Source of the DNA: Haemonchus contortus
Taxonomy: Eukaryota; Nematoda; Chromadorea; Rhabditida; Trichostrongylidae
Length of the DNA: 64,000 nucleotides
Assembly (NCBI GenBank): GCA_000469685.2
Contig: LS997565.1
Coordinates: 26,718,645 to 26,782,644, forward strand
Reading direction: 5' to 3'
Part shown: piece after piece, positions 1-11,825 of the stretch
Layout of the letters: every line of letters starts with the position of its first letter
Position numbering within the stretch: the first letter of the stretch is position 1
The notes under the pieces: model-generated
Databases searched by the model: none
Told to the model about the DNA's origin: nothing
What the model saw: the letters and a program-made list of their open reading frames with translations, nothing else
Position numbers and translations under genes: made by a program

Positions 1-506
1 ATTAATTTGATTCAGTTGTTAACAAAAAACCTCTAAAAGCGTAGGAACGACCTTCACGTTTCAGTGCAGGACCTAGTTTATAGCAGTAGTGAGTAGATGT
101 AGCAATAATAGTAATACTCCAATATCGAGTGAGCCAGTGTTCCCAGTTCTCTATCATTACTTGACTGATGACTTAGTGGGTATTTTCCTCTTTGGGAGAG
201 GAGAATCGCGACCCGCCTATGTACGAGTTTCCTGCCTTTTCCAAATGCCTCTCCATATAGAAGTTGATTAATAACGGATTCTCAACCTTAAGTCTCTCTG
301 TAGTTGTTTGAGCTAGCGAATTCAATGAGCCTAGGCGTTTTCTGACCTTCTCCAAAGCTTCCTCTTAATTTTAAGCGGTCAAGTATGCTAATTATTGGAT
401 TCTCATATACTGATTCTTGAATGTAGTTGTGTGGGGAGTGAATGAATCAATCAAATCGACATCATTTTCGTACAATGTTGGTGTGAGGAGCTTAGAACTA
501 ATAATA
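1..506. other. no gene recognised (left flank)
   Basis: I see no coding exon, RNA gene or clear repeat here. Two overlapping 60-codon frames on opposite strands at 89-355 have no recognisable motif and look like chance. The stretch ends at the TA dinucleotide (505-506) used as target by the mariner remnant. Confidence 0.5.
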
Positions 507-1047
507 TTAGGTTGATGCATAATTATTGCGGATTTTTTCGCGGCTTTTTTTCTCTCGATAGAATTTGAATATTGAGTTCGAGATTTTTCTAGAAATGGTC
601 TACTTGATTTCCCTACAAGAATATACTCAAAAAACTATCCGCATATTCGCGGAATTAGGCTTAACTACTTCTGGGAAGATCGGAAGGTGGCACAGTCATT
701 CCGCAATCTCAAGCCAACCAGGAAATGGGATCTGCCCCTAAATCTGCCATATTCACCAGTAGAAACTTTTATGGATTATCTCGTCAACCGTTCATCGAAA
801 AAATGGTTAGAGAATAGAAGTTAAGTCGATTTGGATGACTTGATGGCCGATGTCAAGGTGTGGATGGCCCGTAAGAATCAAAACTTCTTCGCTTCTGAGA
901 TCCGACTAATCAATGGGAAGCAGTGCTTGACGTAGATTGTGAATAAGTTCCGGAGTAATTATTTGAATATGTCTTTACTTAGTATTTCTATAGTTTCTTT
1001 AAGTAAAATTTGCAGGAAAACCCCGCAATAATTATGCATAAACCTAA
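507..1047 (+). mobile_element. mariner-family transposon remnant, internally deleted
   Basis: The element has 25-bp terminal inverted repeats (507-531 and 1023-1047) that differ at one base and begin TTAGGTTGATGCATAATTAT. TA dinucleotides flank it at 505-506 and 1048-1049, the Tc1/mariner target duplication. At 541 bp it is well under half the usual 1.3 kb of an autonomous mariner. The plus strand keeps only the C-terminal part of a transposase, from about 726. The family motif YSPDL is here YSPVE, so the third catalytic aspartate of the DD34D triad is lost. The reading then runs to a stop near 822 and on to a family-like end around 930 that is also broken by a stop. The copy cannot encode active transposase. 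TIR, TSD and motif agree, so the family call is firm. Confidence 0.88.
726..936 (+). pseudogene. mariner transposase C-terminal remnant
   Basis: The plus-strand translation gives a WDL...PYSP block typical of the end of the mariner DDE domain. About 40 codons later comes the family's C-terminal pattern (DVKVWMARKNQNFFASEIRL), in which an Ile/Ala-Ser-Lys-type helix precedes a final tryptophan- or glycine-containing segment. An in-frame stop near 822 and another near 933 interrupt it. The first two catalytic aspartates lie in the deleted part and the third is replaced by valine. No ATG-initiated frame covers it. Confidence 0.7.
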
Positions 1048-1167
1048 TATATAGAGGCAGGTAAAATGCTGGGGAAATAGAAAATATCAAAATAATCGTG
1101 TTTGACCGCCAGGAAATCATATGTACTTTCACTAGATCCCCTAATGAACGATCGCTGGGAAGTTACT

Positions 1168-1372
1168 GAGATCGCGGAATGACTGTGCCACCTTCCAATC
1201 TTTCTCGAAGTAGTAAAGCCTAATTTCGTGACTATACGGATGGTTTTCTGAGTATATTCTTGTAAGGAAAATCAAGTAGATCATTTCTAGAGAAAACCCG
1301 AACTCAATATTCAAATTCTATCAAGAGAAAGAGAGCCGCGAAAAAATCCGCAATAATTATGCATCAATCTGA
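1168..1372 (-). mobile_element. partial inverted copy of the same mariner left end
   Basis: The reverse complement of this stretch matches 507 to about 711, including the terminal repeat (1348-1372) and the segment around GAATGACTGTGCC. A TA follows at 1373-1374. The right half of the copy is missing, and 1050-1167 does not match the neighbouring element. With the first copy it forms an inverted pair of about 200-bp arms that could fold into a long hairpin when transcribed. Confidence 0.8.
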
Positions 1373-3148
1373 TACTTCTCTAATGCTGAAACGGTGTTGA
1401 ATATTTTGCCAACTTGGATGGGACTACTAGAAAACGCTTGTCCAAAAATGGCCTTGGAGATACTAATGATAATCCAACTGTGGGCGGAAATTATGTCAAT
1501 GATATCGATAAAATGCGCGAAATTTTTTGAGAGAAGAGTTATCTTTTACATTAGACTAACTCAGATCCTGTAGGTAATCCAGCTCCTTAGTATACATAGA
1601 GGATCCACAGAACCCTCCAATTCATCAAGAGCATTCGCCAATTTGAGTGAACCTCCTCCTTCGTCCATCTTCAAAGAAACAAACTCCCAGACGCATTTGC
1701 GATTCATTTCCCGAACACCAACCCGATAGGGTCATGCTGTGGACACGGACCCACAACCTTAGGGTAATGCTGTGCGTGGCTAGCGTAAAACCTGTTTTTG
1801 AGTTTCAGGTGAAATTTCCTCTCGTTCTTACTCCTACCGGGAACCAAGGCTCTTTCATGCATTGCACTTGATTCTTAGCTTACTTCACAAGCAATATCAC
1901 ATATTCACATTCACTGAAGATGCCCTTGTTTTCACCAAATGATGCTAAGGGCACTTGTATCAGGCTTAGTGACAGAATTCCAACCATGGGCATCGACGGA
2001 CCATTTAAAGCCGTCCGAAAGTGTGCGGATGTATTCCCTCAGTGGGCGGCGATTTCAAGTTAACATTCTCGCCACGCTACGAGCCGTCTGGAAATAACAC
2101 CTTTCTCTCAGCCTGCGTTAGCTTCATATACCTTCTTTTTTTAAAGCAACTACATAGCAACATGACGCTTGTGATTCAAATGGAGTTGATCCGAGGCCTT
2201 CACGAGAAAACTTGCACATTATTCAGTAGTTTATAGTGTTCTCCGGAGAGCGGTGCTTTTCATCCAGCATCAAAATAACTTTTACAATAAAACTTTGCTC
2301 ACTGAACACAGATTGAGAAGATGGCATAAAAAAACTTCCCTCTCCTTTCGTTCCACACTTGGAGACTATTCAAGTTTTGTTATCAGGTCGCTGTCGAAAA
2401 CGGGACCAAAGACGGATTCGACTTTGTGCTCGCTCACCAACTTATATCGGCATGCTTCACTCATCGGAAATTGCTTAGCAAAACTAGTGCCAGTTAGTCT
2501 TTTTTTTCATTTGTGAAATCTGTTTCTCTTTTGCTGCTGTTTTGAAGCAAAAAAGAGCGTTTTGAATTTGCCTTTTGATGTGAGGAATGTGATTATCCTA
2601 CTACGCATGTACATAACGCGCTAAGTGTGTCCGTAGGTTCGTCTGAATGTGTATGTGTGTATGTATGGGTGTATGTGTAATATAGTGTGTGTTTGACCGG
2701 AAATTTATACCCCTCGTTCTAATAAAGCGTCCAAATCTGGAAGAAACATGAGCAACTGGCCACGAAAAGGAGGAGAGCCCGGCGTTAGCCAGACGATCTT
2801 AAAGTTAGTAAAGGAGCAAAGCTGTGGGCAGTCACGCAAAATGAGAACATCGTGTCGGTTCCTTTTCCTTCGCTCCTTGTTCGCTTTAATCGTGGCTAGC
2901 TCAGTCATTCGTTCATATGCGATTAAGATCGTGCCATATTGGATGTGGATAAGCTGTTCACAAATTGTTGTACGGCGGCGACCACCTCCATGCGATATAT
3001 AATTTTTTCTTTCCAGGATTACTTCACTGGCGTGAATTTTAACGTGAAAGCCTATTTCCAAAAGTCGTAATTTTAATGAAAATTAACCTAATTTTAGTGA
3101 AAGTTTGTGGATTATAAAGTACCTTTTTCATTGTTGCGTGGACTGCTT
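1373..3148. other. intergenic or intronic DNA, no gene recognised
   Basis: No exon chain or protein family is recognisable. A 118-codon minus-strand frame at 2705-3061 faces an 84-codon plus-strand frame in the same DNA. Both have some coding-like stretches but no known motif, so I do not call either. A 22-bp segment at 1998-2019 recurs near 55587 (separate entry). Confidence 0.45.
2641..2693. repeat. GT/TATG-rich microsatellite
   Basis: Imperfect alternation of GTGTATG and TGTATG units over roughly 50 bases. It is a simple repeat with no coding content. Confidence 0.7.
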
Positions 3149-3236
3149 CTGGGCGGAGGTGTTGCAGCGGCAAGTAGCACTCTTCACCCACGCACGGTCA
3201 CGGGTTTGAATCCCGGATCGATATTTACGTAGGCCA
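3149..3236 (+). repeat. tRNA-derived SINE, 5' half
   Basis: The copy keeps the tRNA-like head with both pol III internal boxes: an A-box region near 3160-3170 and a B-box GGTTTGAATCC at 3203-3213. It breaks after AGGCCA (3231-3236), where other family members continue with ACCAAGCCTTCC. A separate 0.3-kb repeat follows the break directly. It is a SINE rather than a tRNA gene because the same head with the same 3' body occurs elsewhere in the window. Confidence 0.8.
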
Positions 3237-3239
3237 ATT

Positions 3240-3554
3240 GGGGAATTCTCTTTATTCGTACGCAAGTTGTTTCACGCCACGCGGTTCTCTTTGTTACGCG
3301 ACCAAATACGTGAGAATCCTTCAAGAACTGACTATTAGATGAGAAACGTTTATCTCAAGTTAGTAACGTGGTTAAGTATAGGGAATAACAAGTAAACACA
3401 AATGATAGAGAGTAATTGAGGAAGGTGAAGATGACGATTGATCGAAGAATGAATGATTCCCTCACGTTCCCGCTTTCTTCTTATAAACGTCGTTTCTCGC
3501 GCGATCGTGGCGCCGTGATCTCCCGTCCGGGAACAGTGTCACGGCTTGTCGTCA
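3240..3554. repeat. 0.3-kb dispersed repeat, copy A
   Basis: This aligns along its length with 6855-7166. Shared blocks include TCTCTTTATTCGTAC, TTAGTAACGTGGTTAA, TATAGGGAATAACAAG, GGTGAAGATGACGATTGAT and TCGTGGCGCCGTGAT. No protein frame is conserved between the copies. Copy B has a TATATAA box within it, so a solo LTR is possible, but I see no clear TG...CA ends. The left edge abuts the broken SINE. Confidence 0.75.
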
Positions 3555-5100
3555 CTCCCCACGGCAATGACTTTTCGAGAAACCTGTGGAGATATGCGAA
3601 ATAAGTAAAACAACAGATGAACAAATATCGAACGGTAGATTACATTGATCAACTTTTTCCATCTACCTACTGTCGTCTCCTATTTATTCTCATATCTCGA
3701 TCCATCGACCTCTATTCTTTCTCGAGCTCAAATAGTCCTCTTCTGCATTTTACGATTGGCTTTGGGCTTCTGTCTTTGCGTCCGGGATGTCTTAGGCTAT
3801 GTTCCATCTCTATGTTCCATTTGTAATTGTTAGGCATGAATCGAAGAAACGCTCTCCCTCCATATCGCAAAACGCGCATGCCAGACTTCTCTTCATACTT
3901 GGAGAACGGGACTCGTTCTTCCTGTAATGAAAGTTCTCGAGATCCTTTTACATCCATTAAATCCTGTGTTTCAACTAGGCTACAAAATGTTACGTAAGAA
4001 TCTGGCGGCGTCTGCGAGACCGCGGCCGCATCACGGCTGCGTCCCTCTAGCGCGCCGATTATTCACGAAGACTGTCTCGACTTTTACGATAAATAAACCA
4101 GAGTTTGCTCATCTGCTTGTCCCCTAGAATAAGCAAGTGTTCCCTAGACGTGTGTGATTTTTGCTTTGAAATCATCCAAGTAGGGTGGTAGGACGGGCCA
4201 AGTTCCCAATTGGTAGAGCATGATTTTGCGAGGCAGGAGGGTCAAGGGTGAGGCTCGCAAGACTCTGTCACTTTCTCCCCCAACAAGTGTCATGGGTTTT
4301 TCTAGATTCAGAGTCATTGAACGGGGAGGGGGTGGGAATATGTCAGGTGAAACGGGAAAGTTCTCACATTCTCAAAAAATGATCCCAAACTAAAATGATG
4401 CAAACTTCTATAGAAACAGCGCCCTATGAACACTTTTTTAAAACACTTAACCCTGCTCTGTCCTGAATTCAACCCTCCCCTCCCAGATTCGGCTATGCGA
4501 TCCGTTCCAAATGGACGCTGACGCTTATACCTCAGTGCCTAATCATTCGAGAATAAGTGAATCTCTCCCGCTACAAAATACTACATTTCCTTCAAAATTA
4601 GCGGAAGCAGTGCAGGGAGCTTGAACGCATGCTGCCCCATTTTTGCGAGACTCAGGTCAAGTCATTATCCGGATGTCTTGCTGCCTTTCGCGCTCGGTGT
4701 CGTGCGCAGCTCAATTGGTCGAATTGAGAAGCATAGCGCGATGTCGCTTGGGTATTGCATGATTTGCAGAGAGGAGATTTAAGGGTTTCCCTTTGTGATG
4801 TTTCAATGAAAATGAGGGTAATAGCTTCTAGTGAGTAGTAATTATTGAACATTAAAATCCTGTTGTACATATGTCAACTCTGCCACTGAAATTTTTGAAT
4901 CGACGCGCTCTAAATGAGCAAGATACAAGACAAGTCATCTACCTCACCGTCAGGAGCATCATCATCAGGGTCCTACTTTGACCACATCACTACAAATAAA
5001 TTGCAAAGAACAATTAAACCAATGCCATTACATATATGTTTATTGAAGCATTCGGGAATACAATCATTACAATGAATGATAAAGTATTCATTTCGTTATG
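3555..5100. other. no gene recognised
   Basis: Several overlapping frames of 60 to 80 codons occur on both strands at 3617-4127 with no motif. A GC-rich stretch around 4010-4060 has the look of a former regulatory or coding region but cannot be assigned. Confidence 0.4.
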
Positions 5101-5102
5101 AC

Positions 5103-5970
5103 TTCTTGATCTTTTTTTCATTCGTGGCTCATTCCTGCGACACTTATTGTTATTCTGATCAGCGTTTCGTTGTCTTCTGTAGTCGAGCAATTTTGCGCAA
5201 GCCTCGTTGGTGTCGCTGTTGACAAGCCTATTAACGTTTGAGCTGACTACGGAGTGCCTCTAAAATGATAAGGGTTCAGGACGCGCAAATCTGTTCTTGG
5301 GAAATACTCACCATTTCTATATTATTCCGTATGCTTTTCCTCATGTCCACAAGGCTTTGCAGTTCGCTATATTTAACACCATTTAGGCCAGCTGCAACTA
5401 AGCACATGAGCGCGTGTTACGATATTGCGGTCCCACAGCAAATTTCGCAGACGCTACCAGATTTCTACGTAGCATCCTGCAGGCTTCCTTAGCTCTCTTC
5501 TCCTCTGATCGTAATTCCTTAGACTCGGATTCGGTCGATGCTCTGAGCGCACCACTTCAACAACGCGATCATCCCTTTCTCGCCCTGATTTACTTCTTCA
5601 CTTGTCTCTACCATACCGGCTTCTGATCGCATTTCCCAGTCTCCCTCGACGTAGTTATCGCCATGAGCGGCCTTTGATACTACTTTGCTTCACTTGCTTG
5701 TACTTCTTGGACCATACACGACCGATAGGAGTCGTCACTCGTCTCATCGTTCCCGTTTTCTGGTTCGACTGCCATCATCGGTTTGTCCACCATTTGCTTA
5801 ATGCGCGACATTTCTTTAGACTGCTCCTCAATTTTCTTCTGAACATAAGCAAACCGTTTAACGGCGTCATCCTAGTCCGATGCGTTTTCAAAGGTTTTGT
5901 GGAACAATTTGTTGTTTGTTGTGTTCAGCATTTGTATGACATGGGCTATCGTCCTCCTCAGCCTTTTACA
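5103..5970 (-). pseudogene. decayed minus-strand coding remnant (retroelement-like)
   Basis: Read on the minus strand, this region has coding-like blocks that the plus-strand frames do not explain. Around 5690-5875 there is a charged, coiled-coil-like segment (KKIEEQSKEMSRIKQMVDKP) followed by an acidic stretch. Around 5430-5530 there is a lysine/glutamate-rich segment. Around 5105-5225 there is a basic, asparagine-rich end. Stops and frameshifts separate them. The order of coiled coil, acidic linker and basic tail recalls a gag-like protein, but I recognise no family and give this low confidence. Confidence 0.3.
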
Positions 5971-6000
5971 ATTCGGGTTCCGCATTAATTTTATTAGATT

Positions 6001-6100
6001 TTAATAAAAACTGTTGCCAAGATGGTAAATAGATTCTTATCAACCTACGTTTCGGCGTTATCGCCTTCTTCAGAGTTGGAAACCTAAAGATATCGCTATT
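6001..6100 (-). repeat. Penelope-like element terminus with hammerhead-like motif
   Basis: On the minus strand the segment 6049-6073 reads CTGAAGA, then A, then a perfect GGCG/CGCC stem closed by an ATAA loop, then GAAAC. This is the CUGANGA...GAAA core order of a hammerhead ribozyme, with one extra A before stem II. Such sequences are known in the terminal repeats of Penelope-like retroelements. I find no full helix I or III and no adjoining RT or GIY-YIG frame, so it is at best a fragment. Confidence 0.45.
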
Positions 6101-6854
6101 CATCCCTCATTCAACAATTTAACTTCAAAAACCGGTTCCCTAGACCTAATGTTTCCAAATGGGCATGATAACCCTTAAAACATTTAACCCACCTCCAACA
6201 ACGACCGGTCGTTCAGTCGACCGCCGCTAAACTGACCCATAGAGACTTGGGGTAGCTTTAGATGATATGCCCTATCCCTCCCGCCGTGATACCGGAGCCA
6301 TATAAAACAAACAGAGGTCAGAGAAAGGCGCGAGTTCGCTAGCTACGGCTAAGCACTCGTCCTTCCTATTCATTTTTGGAGACCTGGCGTTGATGAAAAA
6401 CGCTTCGAGTGTTTTCCGCGCCGAAATGAGGGGCTCTCGTAAAAGAATCCTAACTGTAACAACATGGACGCTTATGAATTCGGGTCCCATTTCGTTGGTA
6501 ATTTCTTCGAATCGTTTCGTGTTCTTGTCGAGCTGAAGCAACATACTTTTTACTTCTCTGCCCCATTATTCGAAGGAAACGTTGAGATGTCTTTCTCCCA
6601 ACTGTGCTGCTTCCTTGTAGTATCGAATTGAATAAATGAAGCGGATTCTCATACGTGAGACCTTCTCTTTCGTCAGCAAGAACTTCATCCGCTTGAGAAC
6701 GGTTCCGATCTTCGAAGCTGGAGTTCTCAATTGAAGCCCTACTCAACTCTTGACTTTACTATCACTTATAAAAATGCCAATTTATAAGTTCTCGGAACCC
6801 ACCTTCTGTTAGCCGCGTCGATCAGAGTGCCAATCTGGCTGATGCACCATTTTA

Positions 6855-7166
6855 GGGAGTTCTCTTTATTCGTACTCCAGTTGATTCCTGCCACGCGGTT
6901 ATCTTTGTTGCGCGACCATATCCTTCAGGCGCTAACTATCAGATGAGAAAGGTTTATCTTAAATTAGTAACGTGGTTAAATATAGGGAATAACAAGCAAT
7001 AACACAATGACAGAGAATTAGTCAGAAAGGTGAAGATGACGATTGATTGAAGAATGAATGCCCTCACGTTCTCGCACTCTTCTTATATAACTTCTACAAC
7101 GTCGTTTACCACGCCATCGTGGCGCCGTGATTTCCCGCGCGGGAACAGTAAAACGGCTTGCCGTCA
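6855..7166. repeat. 0.3-kb dispersed repeat, copy B
   Basis: Direct-orientation copy of 3240-3554 with small indels. It contains CTTCTTATATAACTTC, a TATA-like box, near its centre. The 3' half of the tRNA-derived SINE follows immediately, beginning at the point where the SINE is broken next to copy A. Confidence 0.75.
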
Positions 7167-7393
7167 CCAACCAGGCCTTCCATCCTTTCGGAGTTGTTCA
7201 GTTGGTACCAGACTCGTCTGAAAGGATAGAAAAGCACTCTCACTTTTGAATCGGCTGGCCACCGCAACTCATTGTAAAGGCCACATATGCATTCGTTACG
7301 CCACTATGGATTTTGAATGGAAGTCGAATGTGTGGGCGCATTGACCAGACGGGATTGATTTAAAAAACAAGAAAACAAAAAACTTTATCCATT
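7167..7393 (+). repeat. tRNA-derived SINE, 3' part
   Basis: It begins with ACCAACCAGGCCTTCCATCC, the continuation of the break seen at 3236. It then carries the family 3' body: TTGGTACCAGACTCGTC, CTGGCCACCGCAACTCATTG, GTTACGCCACTATGG and ATGGAAGTCGA. It ends in an A-rich tail with AACTTTATCC. The tRNA-like head is absent. Confidence 0.75.
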
Positions 7394-10300
7394 GAACTGT
7401 ATATAAGCTATTTTCAGTCATTAGGTGATTGAGAAAGTCTAAGGCATCACTGTCCGTTCCCGAAGGCACCACAGTTCGTTCCCGATAGTGCATCTCGCAA
7501 ACTTATTGTGCTGTCATTTAAAAGTCATTGTTTAGTTCGTCGTGGGCCTAGAAACATTTCAAATGCCGAAAGTCAGGCAGTATAGGGACTAGCTCATAAA
7601 ACTGTCGATGAAAACCTTTCTAAAAACAGGAGCTAGTACTAAATTCATTTGGAAATTCCTCCAAATACGGAACGGAAAGTTCTGTACCATATATTAAACA
7701 AATAGTACAGCTTTTCGACGATCTATTTACTTGATCATGGTTTATTCCGCTTAACTCCTTCCTTCCGCAAAGGCTACCGTCTGGGCCTCCCTATCTCAAT
7801 GAACGTGCTGCACGCTATTACTAAATTCGTTCGAGCTAGGTCAAGAGCCCTTCCAGTCCCCCATGTTCCTAAACCCACTGAATAGTCCAGCGTCCCGTAA
7901 ATAATACTCTGACACTGAAAGATAGTAAGGAAAGCATATGCATCAATTACTTTCCTCATCTTAGATATTCGATACCACCTTAGATATAGCACATAAATAC
8001 TTTAGATATTCTCTGGTATGCTCGTCTTTTCCTTCCTTTCCGGGCTCCTTCACATGGTTCCAATAAACACGATGCTATCTTATAGAACAAATACGATACT
8101 AGCACTGTCGGTCAATTGTATTTCAAAAGGCAATAAACGAGACTGCAATGACTGTAACGCTGCACTTGCGACAGCGATTCCGCGGCGTAATCATCCATGG
8201 AAACTCAAATCTTACCCTTGTACTGTGCGCGGCAGGGGTGGGACAGCGTTCGGGTACAAGACTCAGCGCTCGCGGCGACTACGCCTGTTCAAGAGATGCA
8301 GCCAGTGGACTTGTAGAGGGGAGACGGCCACCTTGTGCGTCCGAGGACGCGCGCGGCTGATTGCGCGGCGAAGTTCGTGACGATTTGTTCGACTGTGACG
8401 CCAATATTTGGGGCACAAACTCTGTGTAGAGTAGTTTCATAGGGTAGCTGATCCTGCGATCTACTCTACTTCAGAGAAATACGCAGGGCAATTTGCAAGA
8501 ACAGCAAAACGTACGGACTGAAGTCAGGCTTTAGGTGAATTTAAGAGAACCCGAGCTTAGTGATGGCAGGGTAAATAGACTCTTTTGGGGGAGGCACTGG
8601 AAGAGTGCCACATTTCTGCTAGCTGGCTGATAGTAGGGCGACCCAGGCCTTCAACGCCTGCACTTATGCAGGAGTGTTAAATTCAATGACTGCCCTGACT
8701 TTTTCCGCTATTGAAGGTGCTAGAGGTCGCAGAAACACATTGAGATGGGTCTGTAAGTGCACTCGAATATGGCGGGTCAGAAAAAAGAAAACGAAAGTAG
8801 CTATGCAAGCAGCATTCATCAGTTCATAATGCGAGTACAGGGCCTACAATGGGTGGATTTGCTGAGAGGACCATAAAAAACAATCCGTTTGGGAAAGGAA
8901 ATTGGAAGAAAGGTTTCGATGAGCCAGAGGCTTGTCGTGGTTTTAAGGTATTCCACCGAAACCAGGGCTGAAGCAGAAGATGCCCTCGACAGAGAGAAAC
9001 AAGAAAATGGATACTGTGGTGGCATAAGAGAAGAAGATTATGATGTCCGCTCAAAGCCTGAAGCGGTGCAGACATAACATGAATTAATGTATGCTATTCC
9101 TCGTCAGTGTGCTGAAGCTCGGGATGTCTGTGACGACTACTGCCGTTTGATGGCTTTGAACACACAAAAAGGGTAGTTAACGATGACATTTTATGAGATT
9201 ATGATGACTCTGTCGGTTTTCGCCCCTACTCTGATCATTTTTTTCAGCAGTTTTTGTAAAGAATTTCACGCGGAAAAACATAGCTGAAAAATCCTGAGTA
9301 CAGTATAGTATTTCCTACATACCACAAAATTGATCTCTTGCGAACTTAACAGAACTCCCGACAGTCTCCTGAAATTGAAAAGATGCATTCCGCAGTTTCA
9401 GATGGACGGTTAGGTTTTGTAGACTTCCTTCTAAACTTTCTTTCATAAGGAGGCTCAGTGGAGAGGTTCGGGTGGATAATAAACCTAAGTCGCCTGCGCA
9501 GGCCAATTATGTGACGCATTCGTCAATGGCATTTTCTTGCCTTTGTATCGGTTATGCAGAAAGCAATGTTGGATTATGTGTTAGTCTTCTTATGGTCATC
9601 ATTCAAAAATACGCTGACAAGCTCAATGTCGTCAGCCATGGGACCCAATAGCTTGAACTCACAGCTACTTCCCGATTTCACCCTTTTTCTTTAGATAGAA
9701 TCAATCGGTGGTACGAGCAATTTCGACGTTTGAAGAAGAGTGGCGGAAAGAGAAAGCGAAAAACTGAAACAACACAAATAACTGCAGGACCGCTTCCTGT
9801 CGACCCTCGGATGGAGACCGTCACCGTAACCGACAGGTATCCCGTGCTTAATTGCTTTACTCTTTGATATGAGCTCATGCGCGAAGTGTGAAAGCCTCAC
9901 GTCTGCCTCTCCGCTATGCACTGGTTGTCCTTCGTTTTCTATGGGATGTTTTTTCAGGGTTCATGTTGTTTCCAGGAAATAGCCTTATACGTTACATGAA
10001 ATTTTTCAATTTTTTGTCAGTAATTGACCTTTTCTTAACTCATCAATATCGAGACTGCGCGAATGTAGGCAACCTGTGACAAAGACGTTGAGACAAACTT
10101 TCATGATTTTTACTAACCGGCTCGCTTCTGTAGAGCTTCGTGGATTTTACCCTAACCACCGTCCTCTACATCTTTCCTTTTCAGCATCCCAGAGTACCGT
10201 AGTGGTCGCACATGATAGCAGCGGACTTTCCATTTCATTCATGCTGTGTTTATTCGGGCTTTTACAGCCTGGTCAGCGCTTTCATCCCCGGCTAGATAAC

Positions 10301-11825
10301 TCACCGGGTCGGATTATCGGAAGTTCTGTACCCTTTGATCTTCCCTAAGACCCTCTAAGATTGATTCCATGCATTTCTCGACCTAAGGTGGTTTTCTTCA
10401 CGCTTAGTTGAAGCATGTTCCTCACCTCTACTTTATGCCATATCTGCAACTCGCCCGTAGAGTTGCTCTCCAGTAGTCCATTCATGACTTCTTTTGTGAT
10501 GACATCCATTGTGAACAGGGAGGGAATGGGTCGTGATCCTTATTTTACCCCAATCGTGACATCTACTGCTTTTCTCAAGCTATGAGCTGTGCGTATGAGC
10601 ATCTTGGACCTTACAGTACATTTTTTTTGCTCGTGAAGATCATTTGTTACAAAACGTTTCCTTCTAAAATGCCTTCCTGAAAACCGGCCGCGAAAAGCTG
10701 ACAGGAACCTTTTCAAGATCCACAAAAGTGAGATAGCATAGTGCACTTCTCCCGATACTTCTCTTCAATTCGTCTAGACATTATGGTGCAATCCGTCGTA
10801 GGCCATTCTCGCATGAAGCTGAACTGCTCCTGTAAGACCGAGACATGTTCCCTAGTCGTGGGCAACTTCAATCCTGCCTCATGATAGTTGGAACACTCTA
10901 TCGCCACCCTCTCTACCCCCTTCTGCTCGCGGTTGGAAACTATTGTAATCCTCCGCCAGTATTATGCGATTCTTCCTTCGGTGCTTACAGTTTTCAATAA
11001 TTGAGTAAACCACCTAATCCCGTGCTCTGCGAGTGTTCTCCATGCCTCAACTGGTATCCCATCTTTACAGGTACCTTCCCATCCTTCATCTTCACTATTG
11101 CCGATGGCTTCAGTTCGGAGTCTATTTTCACTGTGATTGTGCTCTTTTTTATGAGAGCCTTGCTTGACTCTGTTCTCATCGCTCTCTTTTCATGCCGTGG
11201 AAGATATTTCCAAGGACCGTCCCTGTTCTAGCCACTAGACCCCAAAATGTACAACAAAGTCTGTTCCGAATGGCATTAGCGCCGTCATACTTTGCTATGA
11301 AGTCCTCTGATGTCGAACCATTTATATTTTTTCGGGATCTCGTGTTTTCCCGTGCAACCAAGTCTTGTGGGCCTCAGGATTGTGCACGGTATTTTCAACT
11401 CCGATTGAACAGTAAGTGTTGCACACTCTGACTGGGAGTTTGGTTGGTCCTTTCAATGATCCGCGTTAGGGCGTTTCGAGCATTTGTGGAGGCAGCGATA
11501 TGTCGGATGATGCAGAGTTGTCCAATTGTAAGTGACCCTGAATTTTGCGACAGCCATTCGAATTGGTAAGGATACGGGCGTGCCTCGAATTTGCGCTGCT
11601 ACGAAGGTCGCACATTTATCTTCCGGAGGTGATCGCGTCTGCACCGCCAATGACATCATACCGATCGGCTCGCACTCGGTTGATTTCTGTCACATTTGAA
11701 TGCCATAAAGCTGTCAACTGCTTATTTTCGACAGCAGCGATTTGAAAACAACTGGTTATCTTTGGGTAATGCTTCCGTGTTGCTCCCAACAGATGCCAAG
11801 TGACAATTTCTAACATTGTCATTTT
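7394..11825. other. gene-poor stretch, no gene recognised
   Basis: Most open frames are under 80 codons and overlap on both strands. A 120-codon plus-strand frame at 8018-8380 lies in a GC-rich patch (8150-8400) but shows no domain. A charged 62-codon frame at 8889-9077 and a basic segment near 9700-9860 look mildly coding-like yet have no recognisable family. I see no splice-linked exon chain, RNA gene or clear transposon end. Confidence 0.4.

Noticed and set aside
3149..3236. Functional tRNA gene
   Set aside because: The head does not fold to a full cloverleaf with an acceptor stem by inspection, and the same sequence with the same 3' body recurs as a SINE.
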